This document shows, piece by piece, positions 10,136 through 19,280 of a stretch of DNA of 64,000 bases. The notes beneath the pieces were generated by a model. That model was not told where the DNA came from and ran no database searches. It saw only the letters and a program-made list of their open reading frames with translations. Source of the DNA: Unio delphinus (taxonomy: Eukaryota > Mollusca > Bivalvia > Unionida > Unionidae). Position 1 is the stretch's first letter. Each line of letters opens with the position of its first letter. The stretch lies in the NCBI GenBank assembly GCA_029339505.1, contig JAQISU010000179.1, positions 16,492,001 through 16,556,000 of the forward strand. Reading direction: 5' to 3'. The position numbers were made by a program, and so were the translations under genes.

Positions 10136-10491
10136 ATGGATATCAAAGATGTAAATTCTATAAGTGCTGAAATCTCAGATTTGAAAAAAAGGGGGTATTA
10201 TTATCTGAAGATCTCGACTGCGACAGAATTGCCTCGGAATATGAAGACATAGAGTATCAGTTTAGTAAGGGTCGTTATGTTTTACCCAAGATGTACAGGC
10301 TCGTGAAAGGAATTCAAAAGTCCATTAATGCTTGCTTGTACGGTAACGACATTAATGCATTTATAACGCTATTTAGCACCGTTGAAGCAATACGTCAAAA
10401 GCTCGGCCAAGAGTATCAAAAACGAGCTGAAATTAGTTCTAAGGTTCGTGATCTTAGAAAAATATTAAACGAGGAAAAACCAGTATCTTAA
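10136..10491 (+). pseudogene. Conserved small Polinton protein, copy 1, frameshifted
   Basis: Homologous to the intact 118-residue protein at 62108-62464. The start (MDIKDVNSI) and the later part ('DIEYQFSKGRYVLPKMYRL ... SKVRDLRKIL') are both recognisable. They lie in different frames, with the break at an A7-G5 homopolymer (10184-10195). The protein looks fully helical with charged and hydrophobic residues alternating, and it has no catalytic motif. Family unknown. It sits just ahead of the virion-protein block. Confidence 0.65.
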
Positions 10492-10562
10492 CCACGTGAG
10501 CGTTAGGCTTTCGGTAAATTTTATTAAAAAATAATTATTTTTTTTAGCGTTTTTTGTAACAC

Positions 10563-10841
10563 TCACATGGGATTTTCTCCTGAAAGGATACTCAGCAGTC
10601 TGGACTTGCCCATGCAGTTATGTGCATAATGGATGATCTGGTTGTAGTAGCAAGTAATCACCGCGACGCCTCTTTTTTCACGTAGTTGTTCTTGTTGCCG
10701 CGTCGTTAACACAAATCGTTCATCGCCGTTCTCAGATATTACAATTATGAAACCCCCAGCGATGTTATTTCTGAAACACTCGCGGATAGCGTCGTACAGT
10801 TTAACCCTGTCGAAGATGGATACGTTAGCTTGATGGTACAT
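10563..10841 (-). CDS. Small unknown protein on the opposite strand, copy 1 only
   Basis: A 92-residue frame with an ATG at 10839-10841, converging on the previous small gene. Copy 3 has no such frame at this position. The middle segment 'LYDAIRECFRNN ... GDERFVLTTRQQEQL' weakly resembles the N-terminal domain preceding PolB ('ISKIRDCFNEF'), which could mean a duplicated and shortened paralogue. That match is by eye and short. No motif points to a function. Confidence 0.45.
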   Translation of the reverse strand: MYHQANVSIFDRVKLYDAIRECFRNNIAGGFIIVISENGDERFVLTTRQQEQLREKRGVAVITCYYNQIIHYAHNCMGKSRLLSILSGENPM

Positions 10842-10906
10842 TATTTAATAACTCATCTTTTAGTTGTGATAGTTTCACATTTGAAAAATTAGTTCACAAA
10901 CAATAT

Positions 10907-11917
10907 ATGGTAGGTGAATCGCTTACAACTAGATTAGCCCGAGAGCGGCTAGCAGCAATTAAAAAGTTTATACCGGTTCGAGACAGACTTCGTGAGAAAC
11001 TTCAACAACGACAACAAGCGCAGACTGACTTTTCTGTGTCAAGTGAACAACTGTTTACTCCGATAACAAGTGCGACCAAAGATGTGAAAAAGTTAACTGA
11101 AGAAGCGATATACGGAGATATTCCTGAGCGAGAACGAGCAAAGAAGGCGCCGCTGCTTGATACGCTTGAAAAGATAGCAGCAGAGACCGAACAAACGTGC
11201 GCAGGGATACAACAGCTATCCAGTGATATAAAAACTCAACGAGAAATTGAAGAACTCGAAGAAGAACAACAAGGTGCAGCTGGAGGAAAGGATTATTCAC
11301 CTGAGAATATATTTACAGTCGCAACATGAAATGAAATTGAAGGAATCCGTACGGATTACGAATTAGCTGATTTTGCTAGAGACAATTTTCCAAAGGGTAA
11401 AAGAGAGAATTTATTAAAAGACGAGTTTAAAAGTTTTATAAAAAACAAAGACACTTGGGCATCAAAAATATATTTAGTGAAATGCGGCGGGAATAAAATC
11501 TCGGCGTTGCATCACCCTGGTTATGGTTACTTTCTAGCTGCGGTTAAAGGCGGTCCACAACCACCACGTTATACGGAGGATCCAATCCAGGAAGAAATAG
11601 ACATAAGAGCAGAAGCCGGTTCTAAGAAAACAAGCGGAAAAGGATATTCGATTAAAAATCCTTTAGATTTCAACGCAACCGTGACATGCCCTGGTAACAT
11701 CCTCAGTGATATATCACGGTTAGAGGTTCTCATTGGGGGAAAACGAGCCGGAAACAACTCTCCGGAAATAATTAATGAAGCAGCTGATATCTGCAGACGA
11801 TTATTTGCCGGCGGTATCATGGACATTAATGTATATCGAGAACTCATTGCTGAATTAGTTGAAAATCACAGAGACGCCCTACGTTATGATGAAAATTCTA
11901 TGGATCTTAGCGATTGA
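10907..11917 (+). pseudogene. Conserved Polinton virion-associated protein, copy 1, one nonsense codon
   Basis: One frame of 336 codons interrupted only by a TGA at 11327-11329. The N-terminus is basic and helical ('TTRLARERLAAIKKF', 'RDRLREKLQQRQQ'). The C-terminus carries the strongly conserved block 'DISRLEVLIGG ... NNSPEIINEAADICRRLF'. Copy 3 has an intact 329-residue homologue at 62757-63746. The C-terminal block is the best conserved part between the two, while the middle is unrelated in sequence. Position at the head of the virion-gene block suggests a structural or assembly role. I do not recognise a named family. Confidence 0.75.
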
Positions 11918-11951
11918 TCATTAATTGAAAAACTACTAGTTTTATAACAAG

Positions 11952-12500
11952 ATGATTATACACTACAACCATGATAAACCCGTAAGCGTCTACGTGGTGA
12001 ACTCACGATTGCCTGTTTAAAGAGCATATTACGGAGATGGTTTCGGCAATATCATTGCGGGGTTATTTACAAGAATGGCTCCCAAGGTGGCGCCGTTAGC
12101 TAAACAATTATCAATGAAAGCCATTGATATTATTCGTGATAAGGGAACCAGCAAAATCGGAGATTTCGTTGGAAATATTGCCGGAAAGGCATTTTCTGCC
12201 GCGAAAGATAAAATAGCATCATTGGTGCGAAAGAAACCAGGAATGACTTCGTCATTAGTGCTGGCATCAACTACAGTGATGCCTGCAAAAATCAGCAAAG
12301 CAATAAATAGCGCAGTGGAAGAAAAACTAGCGTCGTTGGCTGCTTCGGTGACTCCGTCACAATTGACGACTTCACCGGTAACAGATAGCGATATCATGGA
12401 TGCCAGTAATGACCCCATCAATTACCACGGAAGAGCGGCTACTTTCATTTATGGACACAGGTGGCAAATCATTGATAAGTTGGCTAACAACAACAACTGA
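11952..12500 (+). pseudogene. Small amphipathic virion protein (pVI/pX-like), copy 1, nonsense codon
   Basis: Starts at the ATG at 11952. It contains a TAA at 12018-12020 where copy 3 has Tyr, then continues open from 12021 (internal ATG at 12075) to 12500. Visible features are a Gly-rich 'YYGDGFGN', an amphipathic helix 'AGLFTRMAPKVAPLAKQL', and Ala/Lys-rich segments. In Polintons a short protein of this type lies just before the major capsid gene, and adenovirus pVI/pX-like membrane-active roles have been suggested for it. That role is inference here. The last 100 nt overlap the capsid-like frame at 12400. Confidence 0.6.
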
Positions 12501-13023
12501 TGCCAAAGAGGATAATGTTGCTGATACATTTACATGGCACCTAGCATCAAAACAAGGCGTTTCAGCTCCACGTCATATATTTATAGCGCTGCAGAATCGG
12601 AATCGATTAGGCTCCCAAGAACACAGTCATATGATATTTGATCGATTAGGAGTCAAGGAGGTTTCACTGAGAATAAACGGACAACAGGAACCATCTGAGG
12701 ATATACAACTTGATTACGACACTAACCATATAGCACGTGTGTATCATAGAATGCTGTCATATATGGGTCGTGATCAAAATGTTGGTACTGGTTTACAAAT
12801 ATCGCAACTTGATTTTAAAAGCCGCTATCCGATTTATTACTTTTCGCTGGAACATCTTGATTTAACAAGGCAATCCGTCGTTGACATACATTTTAGGGCT
12901 CGTATAGCCCCTGGTGGTGTTAATTATAGAGCGGTTGCTGTCATTCTCAGCGACAAATCAATGCTACTTGAAGGGGCTGGCGGACGAATGAGAATCGTTG
13001 ATGCACCAGTGGAAAATCTATGA
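12400..13023 (+). pseudogene. Major capsid protein, C-terminal jelly-roll only
   Basis: 207 residues. From about residue 35 the sequence fits the second jelly roll of Polinton double-jelly-roll capsid proteins: 'SAPRHIFIALQNRNR', 'LDYDTNHIARVYHRML', 'DFKSRYPIYYFSLEHLD', 'GGVNYRAVAVILSD'. Double-jelly-roll proteins need well over 400 residues, and no frame for the first jelly roll exists between the preceding gene and this one. The N-terminal half thus appears deleted, with the break around 12400-12510. The surviving half has no internal stop. Placement between the pVI/pX-like gene and the next virion gene is as expected. Recognition is by motif reading, not by a search. Confidence 0.65.
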
Positions 13024-13040
13024 TTTTTAAAAATATGTAA

Positions 13041-13568
13041 ATGAAACTTGAAGAGTTTCCAAATAGATCAATTGAAAGCATAAATATGTTTTACAATAAA
13101 ATGACATATAGTGTTGTTAGTGTCAAGCTGACTGATGGTCAGGTCAAGAAATTGCGATCAAAATCCGCTAAAGAATGTGGAACAACAATAACGTTAAAAC
13201 CAGCGCAGATGTCCGGCGGTACACATAAAATATCACTGACGGATCGTCAAATAAAACATTTCAATGATGCAATGAAAAATAAGCGAGGAGTTCAAATAGA
13301 ATTTTTGAAAGCTGCAGTCGCCAACATGATAAAATCAGGTGGTATATTTCCATTGTTAGCTGCAATACCAGCATTGATTGCAGCGGCTGCCCCAGTTGCT
13401 GCGTTGGGAGCCGTTGGGACCGCAGCAGGGATGGCGTTGAAAAAGGCAACTGGGAAAGGATATAAAAAAAAAGGAAAGGGTCTAAGACTACCAGGAACCC
13501 CGTATTCATGGTACAGCGGGAGATATGTGAACGGATCGGGTCTAAGAATACCAGGAACGGTTTATTAG
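13041..13568 (+). CDS. Basic virion protein with hydrophobic Ala-rich segment
   Basis: 175 residues, intact. The first half has a repeated small module ('VKLTDGQVKKLRSKSAKE' and 'ISLTDRQIKHFNDAMKNKR'), each a short turn plus helix. Residues about 100-135 form a hydrophobic stretch ('GGIFPLLAAIPALIAAAAP') that could cross or insert in a membrane. The tail is Lys/Gly-rich and ends in two 'GLRLPGTPY/GLRIPGTVY' motifs. The same 'LPGTPW' motif occurs at the start of the PLA2 protein, which may mark a shared docking or cleavage element. Proteins of this build are common beside Polinton capsid genes. The role is likely minor virion or core, by context. Confidence 0.65.
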   Translation: MKLEEFPNRSIESINMFYNKMTYSVVSVKLTDGQVKKLRSKSAKECGTTITLKPAQMSGGTHKISLTDRQIKHFNDAMKNKRGVQIEFLKAAVANMIKSGGIFPLLAAIPALIAAAAPVAALGAVGTAAGMALKKATGKGYKKKGKGLRLPGTPYSWYSGRYVNGSGLRIPGTVY

Positions 13569-13588
13569 TTGAAAACCCAATTGTTCCC

Positions 13589-14041
13589 ATGTCCAATTTT
13601 GATTTAATTGATGCTGCTAAAAAACTAGCGATAAAAAACTTCAGAGGGTTTTTTATGAGAGATCAGTTACCAAGAAACCCAAATAACGTTGAAACTGGTA
13701 TCATCAATCTTGATAACAGCAGCGGATCGGGAACTCACTGGGTTGCATACGCGATCGATCCGCGTGGGATTGTCTATTTCGATTCATATGGGTTAGCTCC
13801 GCCAAGCGAGTTTATGCGATATATAAATTCTTCGATGAAACTCAAAGAGTTTCCGATTTTTTATTCCACGTTGCCAACACAACAATTAAATGATCCACCG
13901 ATATGCGGCCGTGAAGTATTAAATGTCCTCGCAGAGATTTCATTAAAATCCTTTAGATTTCCGTGGAAACCACCTCATCTGGTTGTAAATAAATATACCA
14001 GTGGTAAATTACTAGGTAATTTTAGAGAATCAATAAATTAA
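13589..14041 (+). CDS. Adenain-like cysteine protease (virion maturation)
   Basis: About 150 residues from the ATG at 13589. A longer frame from 13508 overlaps the previous gene and is less likely. The catalytic series of the C48/adenain fold is visible: His in 'SGTHWVAYA', Asp in 'VYFDSYG', Gln in 'PTQQL' and the nucleophile Cys in 'PICGREV'. In adenoviruses and Polintons this enzyme cuts virion precursors during maturation. All four residues are present and the frame is open, so this gene looks functional in an otherwise damaged copy. It lies directly after the basic virion protein and before the fibre-like gene. Confidence 0.85.
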   Translation: MSNFDLIDAAKKLAIKNFRGFFMRDQLPRNPNNVETGIINLDNSSGSGTHWVAYAIDPRGIVYFDSYGLAPPSEFMRYINSSMKLKEFPIFYSTLPTQQLNDPPICGREVLNVLAEISLKSFRFPWKPPHLVVNKYTSGKLLGNFRESIN

Positions 14042-14063
14042 AAATACTAGCGTCTTTATAATA

Positions 14064-15479
14064 ATGATTAATATTTGGGGACAATCTCTGTCAATGTCGG
14101 AACTCACTGCGGAAACATCTGCGAGTTCTATCGAGGATGTAAAAAAAAATAATTGAAGATGAAATCGCTGAGACGTTAAATTTAGTAAATGTTGACCCGA
14201 ACGAAATAGTTGTATTTCAAGATCGCCAGGGTAAATTGAAAAGTAGTAATATATCCGCGAATGACATTTTGATACGGCAGCGCGATGCCGCTGAAAACTC
14301 TATTGCGCTGTATTCCAACGATGGACAACTTAAACCAGGCGCACTTGTGTCTACGATCACCGACGCGATTGACGCCCACGACAGCATGATTGCCACCCGC
14401 TGCCGTGAGCTGGATGATCTTATACGAGGTTATAACAATTTTCGCAAAAATGTCGTACATAAATTCTTAGGAACCCCGCTTGTGGTTGGCATGACTTTCG
14501 CTGAAATTAATAACTTTCTATCTTTATTTTTTTTTAACAAGGACGCGGGAAGGATGATGAATGAAAATGAAATCAAGGCAAATTATCTCGATATTTACAA
14601 TGATATTTCTAAACTAATAGAAAATCTTGAAAAGGTACAAAAACCCACTAACGACGTCATTGTTAAGTTTTTTGGAACCCCGCTTGTGGCAGGCATGACT
14701 CTCGCTGAAATTAGCGAGTTTATCGGCAAGCATACTCACAATGCCTACATCGCTAATAGTTTCTTTGGTGTCGCAGCTACATCTACGATGACTCTCAAAG
14801 ATATTTATATGTTTATGGTGAGACAAACAACACTTAATACCATCGTGGATAAATTTTTAGGGAGAACACCTGTGTCTGAAACCACATCGTTGACAGGTCC
14901 AACCCTCGCTGAAGTTAAAAGCGCTATTGACGAACAAAAAACCACCAGCGAAATTGTTAATAAGTTCTTTGAGGGTTTTAAAGGTTACAATATCACGACG
15001 ACATATTCTCAACTTGAGGGGGATTATCTAACCCGAAAAGGTATTGAATCTGACCTCATTTTGATTTCATTTTTTAAATGCCGCAATAAAACAATGATAA
15101 CATATACCGAAATCAATAAAACCTATCTCGACGTCATTGACGATATTTCTAAACTAAAAGAAAAATCTGAAAAGGTACAAACCCCCGCCAACGACGTCGT
15201 CGATAAGTTTTTTTGAACCCCACCTGTGGCAGTCTCGCTGAAATTATCGCCGCTATCAATAAGGTAAAAATTCCACATAGTGTAAGCGCCGTTTATAACA
15301 TCGTGTACACGGTTGATAGTGGAACTTTTGATTGGATCCGAGGAAAAGAAAATTATCTTCGTGTTGGCCACAGACATACTGGTGTACCAGGTTGCTACCG
15401 ACTTACAATAATACATCACCGTAAATTTGATTTGGAATTCAGCAACACAGGTATCAGAGGTGTTAATACATTGATGTAA
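14064..15479 (+). pseudogene. Repeat-rich fibre-like protein, frameshifted
   Basis: Begins at the ATG at 14064. A run of nine A (14141-14149) breaks the frame. The main body is open to 15216, then a T7 run (15208-15214) breaks it again and the tail is open to 15479. The body contains about six imperfect repeats around 'KFFGTPLVAGMTLAEI', roughly 40-60 residues apart. Two longer repeats 'LDIYNDISKL..EKVQ.P.NDV' precede such units. Repeats plus a non-repetitive C-terminal head resemble virus fibres or spikes, so a receptor-binding role is a guess. Directly after the TAA the same frame continues open for 54 codons with a poly-Pro run, to 15643. Confidence 0.55.
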
Positions 15480-15676
15480 ATACTAAAGAAAGTACCACCA
15501 CCTCCACCCTCTATACCAATCCCGCTTACGATTACTATAAACAATTCCGACGAGTATGTGATTAGGGAGTCACTACCCTGGATAATAGAATTTGTATCCG
15601 GTGTCCCCTCATCCGATCCTAAAACCGTTTCAATAATAGGATAATTGAAAACACTATCAGGTTTAAAATAACAACA

Positions 15677-16312
15677 ATGACTTCGTCATCAACAATGATT
15701 CCGTCATCAATGATTCCATCATCAATGACGCCGTCCATGATTCCATCAGCGTCGCAATATCGATTCGACACCGTGAAAGAATTTTCAGCGAACTTGAAAT
15801 CACTTTCTGAGCGCTATCGTGAAAAAATGAAAAAGTACCGCAGAAGAATTACCGCCATCGACATCACCGTGTACTCGGTGTCAGGTGTGATGGCCAGCGC
15901 CAGGGTTATTTTGTCGACGGTGACCATGATGACTACGATTGTAGTTCCAATTGCCATCTCCGCGGCAACAACAATTGCGGCAGTCGCCATCGCGATAACT
16001 AAAAAAATATCATCGTGCTCTCAGAAAAAACTCAGTGATTATACAGCTCGGTACAGGGTGGTATTTGACGCGTACTCGAAATTATCAGAGTTGATCTCGC
16101 TGTCAATAGATAATTCGTTCATATCCGATGTTGAATTTTCCACGATGACCCAGTTGTATAACTCCACGATGTTGAAATTGGAAATTGAAGACAGCGTTAA
16201 CAATAATGTCACTACAATTCAACGAATTGCAACTGCTTCAACGAATCGCGGAGAATACCACTCCGATACGAGCAAGCATGATATCAATAACATCAACAAA
16301 CCCACAATTTAG
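15677..16312 (+). CDS. Polinton membrane protein with paired hydrophobic segments
   Basis: 211 residues, intact. The N-terminus is low-complexity Ser/Met/Pro ('SSMIPSSMTPSMIPS'). Residues about 35-60 are basic and helical. Residues about 68-108 form two neighbouring hydrophobic segments ('VYSVSGVMASARVIL' and 'VVPIAISAATTIAAVAIAI') that look like a membrane hairpin, followed by helical sequence. Proteins of this build sit next to the penton-like gene in many animal Polintons, with no assigned function. The gene overlaps the start of the penton-like gene by 107 nt in another frame. Confidence 0.65.
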   Translation: MTSSSTMIPSSMIPSSMTPSMIPSASQYRFDTVKEFSANLKSLSERYREKMKKYRRRITAIDITVYSVSGVMASARVILSTVTMMTTIVVPIAISAATTIAAVAIAITKKISSCSQKKLSDYTARYRVVFDAYSKLSELISLSIDNSFISDVEFSTMTQLYNSTMLKLEIEDSVNNNVTTIQRIATASTNRGEYHSDTSKHDINNINKPTI

Positions 16313-17549
16313 TGTGAACTTCCCTTTTCCGATTCCAGTGCGTGAGATCGCGCTGGCAAAATTACGAGTATATCATAGCTGGCCTAATATCAGATCGGTT
16401 GCATTTGGTGGTCAGCAACCCAATAACGCACTGGTGTTCTCGTATAAGAATAAACCCGATGGTACTTCAGCGTGGGAAACTGTTTCATTACCAACTGGGT
16501 CGTACCAAATTGAGCAAATCGATGCTGAAATTCAGCGTAGAATAAAATCAATCACTGGAAAAGAATCAAAAATAGCTAGTAAACTTCATGAACCGACGCT
16601 CTCGTCGTCGATCGAAATAAGCACAGAGGGATACATTGTAGATATCTATAACAGCTCGTTAAGAACAGTGTTAGGATGGCCTGAAAAACCACCAGAGATA
16701 TCCACCGCCAACTTAACCACGGACGTACAATCATATCATGAAATCAATCCCAGTTATCGAGATAATTTATCTGATATAAGAAAAGGAAGAATCGCCGATA
16801 GATTTATATTTACCAACAAAGACACATTGCAATGGGATTTTATCATTAAAAGAACAGCCGACTCATCTGTTACTATTTCATTTACGCTAACTGACGTCCG
16901 TGGTTATTTTAATGAAATTAAACAATTATATGACACACAACTAGAACAACTACGGAAAACAAGATCGCAAAAACACGTTGAAATAATAAATCAACTTATA
17001 TCTGACATGAAATATATCTATGAACTAATTATTCAAACAATAATTAATGGCCACAGCGACAGTAAACAACGATTCATAACCGATTACAATACCACAGAAG
17101 ACAATCTGCGTAATTTCAAGTTTCCCAAATACAACGCTGATGAACTAGCAAGAATTGTTAGAACCGATATCAAGGCGCTACAAAAATCAGATTCAACTGT
17201 CCTCCTCAAATATAATAATGATCCAGATAGTGGCGGTAGGCATATTGCCCCGCATAATGTAAATATTTCAACGGTGATTGCGCTCAATTTAGTATGTGAT
17301 GCAATCGAAGGAAGTTATCAAATTAATCTAGAGCAATCAAATCAAGCTCAGCAAGGATCTATTCTTTATTCATTTGCACCAACAGCTCCTCCAGGATTCC
17401 TAATTATTGAAAACCCAATTAATCCTGTTTACATGCGATGCCATAATAATTCGTTAACGAGAATTAATTTCCGACTCACCGACCAGTCAAATAATTTAAT
17501 TGATCTACAAGATGAGGTGCTAGCGATTAGTTTGTTTGTGAAATCCTAA
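16206..17549 (+). CDS. Penton-like minor capsid protein (single jelly roll)
   Basis: 447 residues, intact, from the ATG at 16206. The first half has the beta-rich pattern of Polinton minor capsid proteins: 'INSTNPQFSVNF'-like strand near the start, 'IALAKLRVYHSW', 'TVSLPTGSYQIEQI', 'RTVLGWP'. The C-terminus has 'GSILYSFAPTAPPGF', 'NPVYMRCH', and 'RINFRLTDQSNNLI', which are the most recognisable blocks. In between is an inserted helical segment (about residues 210-330) rich in Lys/Asn/Asp. Penton proteins plug the fivefold vertices of the icosahedral capsid. The stop codon ends one base before the right terminal repeat begins. Confidence 0.8.
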   Translation: MSLQFNELQLLQRIAENTTPIRASMISITSTNPQFSVNFPFPIPVREIALAKLRVYHSWPNIRSVAFGGQQPNNALVFSYKNKPDGTSAWETVSLPTGSYQIEQIDAEIQRRIKSITGKESKIASKLHEPTLSSSIEISTEGYIVDIYNSSLRTVLGWPEKPPEISTANLTTDVQSYHEINPSYRDNLSDIRKGRIADRFIFTNKDTLQWDFIIKRTADSSVTISFTLTDVRGYFNEIKQLYDTQLEQLRKTRSQKHVEIINQLISDMKYIYELIIQTIINGHSDSKQRFITDYNTTEDNLRNFKFPKYNADELARIVRTDIKALQKSDSTVLLKYNNDPDSGGRHIAPHNVNISTVIALNLVCDAIEGSYQINLEQSNQAQQGSILYSFAPTAPPGFLIIENPINPVYMRCHNNSLTRINFRLTDQSNNLIDLQDEVLAISLFVKS

Positions 17550-17550
17550 A

Positions 17551-17779
17551 GACTCGATCAAATATTTGGTTGAAATCATTTATTATTTTTGTTAACCAGA
17601 ACTGAAAGTTTCAGCAGCAGAGAGGGTGAACGACAACAACTTTGTGACCAAAATTGATTAAAAAATCGTAAGGTCTCCGTTTGCTAAATGGAGACTTATT
17701 TTTTTGTTTGGTTAAATGAGATTTCGTAGGAAGGCTCGTTTTGTCTCAAAAGGTTGTAGGGTTCACCCTCTCTGCTGCT
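17551..17779 (-). repeat. Right terminal inverted repeat of Polinton 1
   Basis: Inverted counterpart of 1953-2181 and of the same length. It repeats the internal architecture: AGCAGCAGAGAGGGTGAA at the inner end (about 17613) and the complement at the outer end (to 17779), with a GTCTCC/GGAGAC stem between. It also carries a copy of the final 23 bp of the ATPase gene, without the rest of that gene. Confidence 0.95.
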
Positions 17780-17849
17780 GTATTTAACAATGCCCCTCCC
17801 CCCTTTCGCCTCTGTCGATCTCCCCATCTCTTTATTAGTTTTTTTTAAT

Positions 17850-17934
17850 AGGTCCCTCGGTAACTCGCGCCCTCGCTTATAGTGCGGTCGATGTTTTTGG
17901 ACCCCGTTGTGCGCGAGTTATTGAGGGAGCGGTG
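17850..17934 (-). repeat. Right end of the Tigger-like transposon
   Basis: Contains the inverted counterpart of the left end and an internal inverted pair: 'GTCCCTCGGTAACTCGCGCCC' near 17852 faces 'GCGCGAGTTATTGAGGGAG' near 17911. It ends GGTG at 17934, followed by TA. Confidence 0.85.
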
Positions 17935-17936
17935 TA

Positions 17937-19093
17937 TATCAATTAGATTATTCCTTAATACGGTTGTAAGTTAAAAAAACTCCATTTTTTTTCTTCACTC
18001 ATGCTAAGTTGAAGTTAGTGTTAATGCTCACTAACATCTTCACAGTTAAAATCCCTCCATAAAATAATACTGTATATGTTATTATCTACATTAGATAAAT
18101 GAATGACTCAATTAATTTGTGGCCCCAAAATAAGATCTATCTATTTGCTTATCAGGACCGCAAGAATTTATCAAAGCAATATCATCCTTTTGAAATTCTA
18201 TCTTTAAGATGGCAAAAATATATCATTTAAGGTAGATGTCTCTTTTCAGTATCTCATACTTCAATACCACATAAAAACACTGATAAATCTGGTGAAAGTG
18301 GTACAAATGCACTTGGGGATGTACACATCTAAACATGAAGGTAATGTATTCTAAACCAATCTTCTGCAACTCCATGCAAATCATTCATATCCATTTCCAC
18401 TCCAAGAAATGGAGTCACGTTCATTGATCTTATATCCATTGTATAAAGTTCAAGGTCAAATATCATGGCAAAGAACATTAATTTCTTTAGATTCAACGAA
18501 AACACGCACAGAACAAATTGAGTGAAAGTGGTTCATATACACTGGGAAATATACACATTGTCTAAGCATGAAGGTACAATTTGATCATTTGTAGTAAATG
18601 GCTTGGCTAACATTAATATAATGTCATGAAATTGGAACTCCAAAAGCCTCTTGGTAATTTTGACCAACTTTATGCAAATACATGCTGGTTACTAGATAAA
18701 TCTATTGTTGAGATACAAGAATGACCCATTTCTGATAGGACACTTTGGAATGTAGTTTGATTCTATGCTCACATCAGACTAATTTGTTTACCTAGATTCA
18801 CTGCAATCAACAGACATCAATGTAAGTTGGAATAATGTGTCTGAAGATTAACAGCAACCAAACTATTCACTTGAAATGGAAATGGATATGATAATTTCCA
18901 TCGAGATGCACAATGCTGAAAGGAAACATTCACAATACTTCAAATTGTTTTTATGCAAATATTAGCAATACTGCACTTTAATCAAGTCAGATCTATAGTG
19001 TGACACAAGTTGCTGAGGGTCGGTCCCAGAAAGAACTATAATAATGATAATAAGCCTGGGGAGTTGTAACACTAAATGCATTTATCAACTTAC
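17937..19093. other. Intron sequence of the C3-like gene
   Basis: AT-rich with no exon found. Two related stretches (about 18285-18390 and 18520-18620, both with 'GTGAAAGTGGT' and 'AAGCATGAAGGTA'-like text) suggest an old local duplication. The stretch 18993-19093 reads open in frame with the adjacent exon but lies beyond a good splice donor and ends in TAG. Confidence 0.5.
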
Positions 19094-19280
19094 TTTGTCC
19101 TGCTGTTCTGCTCAGAGCTTTCAGTCGGTTGCTGGCATCCGTCATGTGAGAACTTTTAGATATGGCCAATGCATAGGCTGCAATTGCTAGGACATACATG
19201 TCATTCATGTTTTTATAATTTCTTTCCACATATTTCATGGCTTTGTCAATTCCAGCAATCACTGTCTGGGATACCTTTAC
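19094..19280 (-). CDS. Host thioester-protein (C3/A2M family) exon, thioester domain part 4
   Basis: 187 bp bounded on the minus strand by an acceptor (TTCATATAG) and a donor (GTAAGT at 19088-19093). The translation has the helical hairpins of the C3/alpha-2-macroglobulin thioester domain: 'IAGIDKAMKYVERNYKNM' and 'MYVLAIAAYALAISKS'. It follows in phase after the 35516-35590 exon. The domain displays or shields the thioester used to tag microbes in complement-like immunity. Copy 2 of the Polinton lies in the intron before this exon, and copy 1 lies downstream of it. Which family member it is (C3, TEP, CD109, A2M) cannot be settled from this fragment. Confidence 0.8.

Larger units (their letters stand above)
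1953..17779 (+). mobile_element. Polinton/Maverick copy 1, complete with both ends (15.8 kb)
   Basis: Bounded by 229-bp terminal inverted repeats (1953-2181 and 17551-17779) and flanked by an exact 5-bp direct repeat GTATT (1948-1952 and 17780-17784). Gene content fits Polintons: packaging ATPase, rve integrase, family-B polymerase, adenain-like protease, jelly-roll capsid genes. Additions are a parvovirus-type PLA2, two HNH nucleases and a helicase fused to the polymerase. Several genes carry lesions: integrase, PolB, HNH/NUMOD, the 10136 gene, the 10907 gene, the 11952 gene and the fibre-like gene. The capsid gene also seems to lack its first half. The copy is therefore structurally complete but almost certainly dead. 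It is nested in the Tigger-like element. Confidence 0.95.
162..17934 (+). mobile_element. Tigger/pogo-like DNA transposon interrupted by a Polinton
   Basis: The left end begins CACCGCTCACTCGATAACTC at 162 and the right end finishes with the inverted counterpart at 17934. Both are flanked by TA (160-161 and 17935-17936), the usual Tc1/mariner-pogo target duplication. Behind each terminus lies a second direct or inverted copy of a 'GATAACTCGCGCCC'-type motif, so the ends are compound. Without the Polinton at 1953-17779 the element is only about 1.9 kb. It encodes the N-terminal part of a transposase (910-1470), so it looks internally deleted and non-autonomous. A related right end is present at about 44935-45089. 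Confidence 0.85.

Noticed and set aside
18993..19093. Extension of the 19.1-kb exon to a TAG stop
   Set aside because: A strong donor GTAAGT lies at 19088-19093, and the sequence beyond it does not match the thioester domain.
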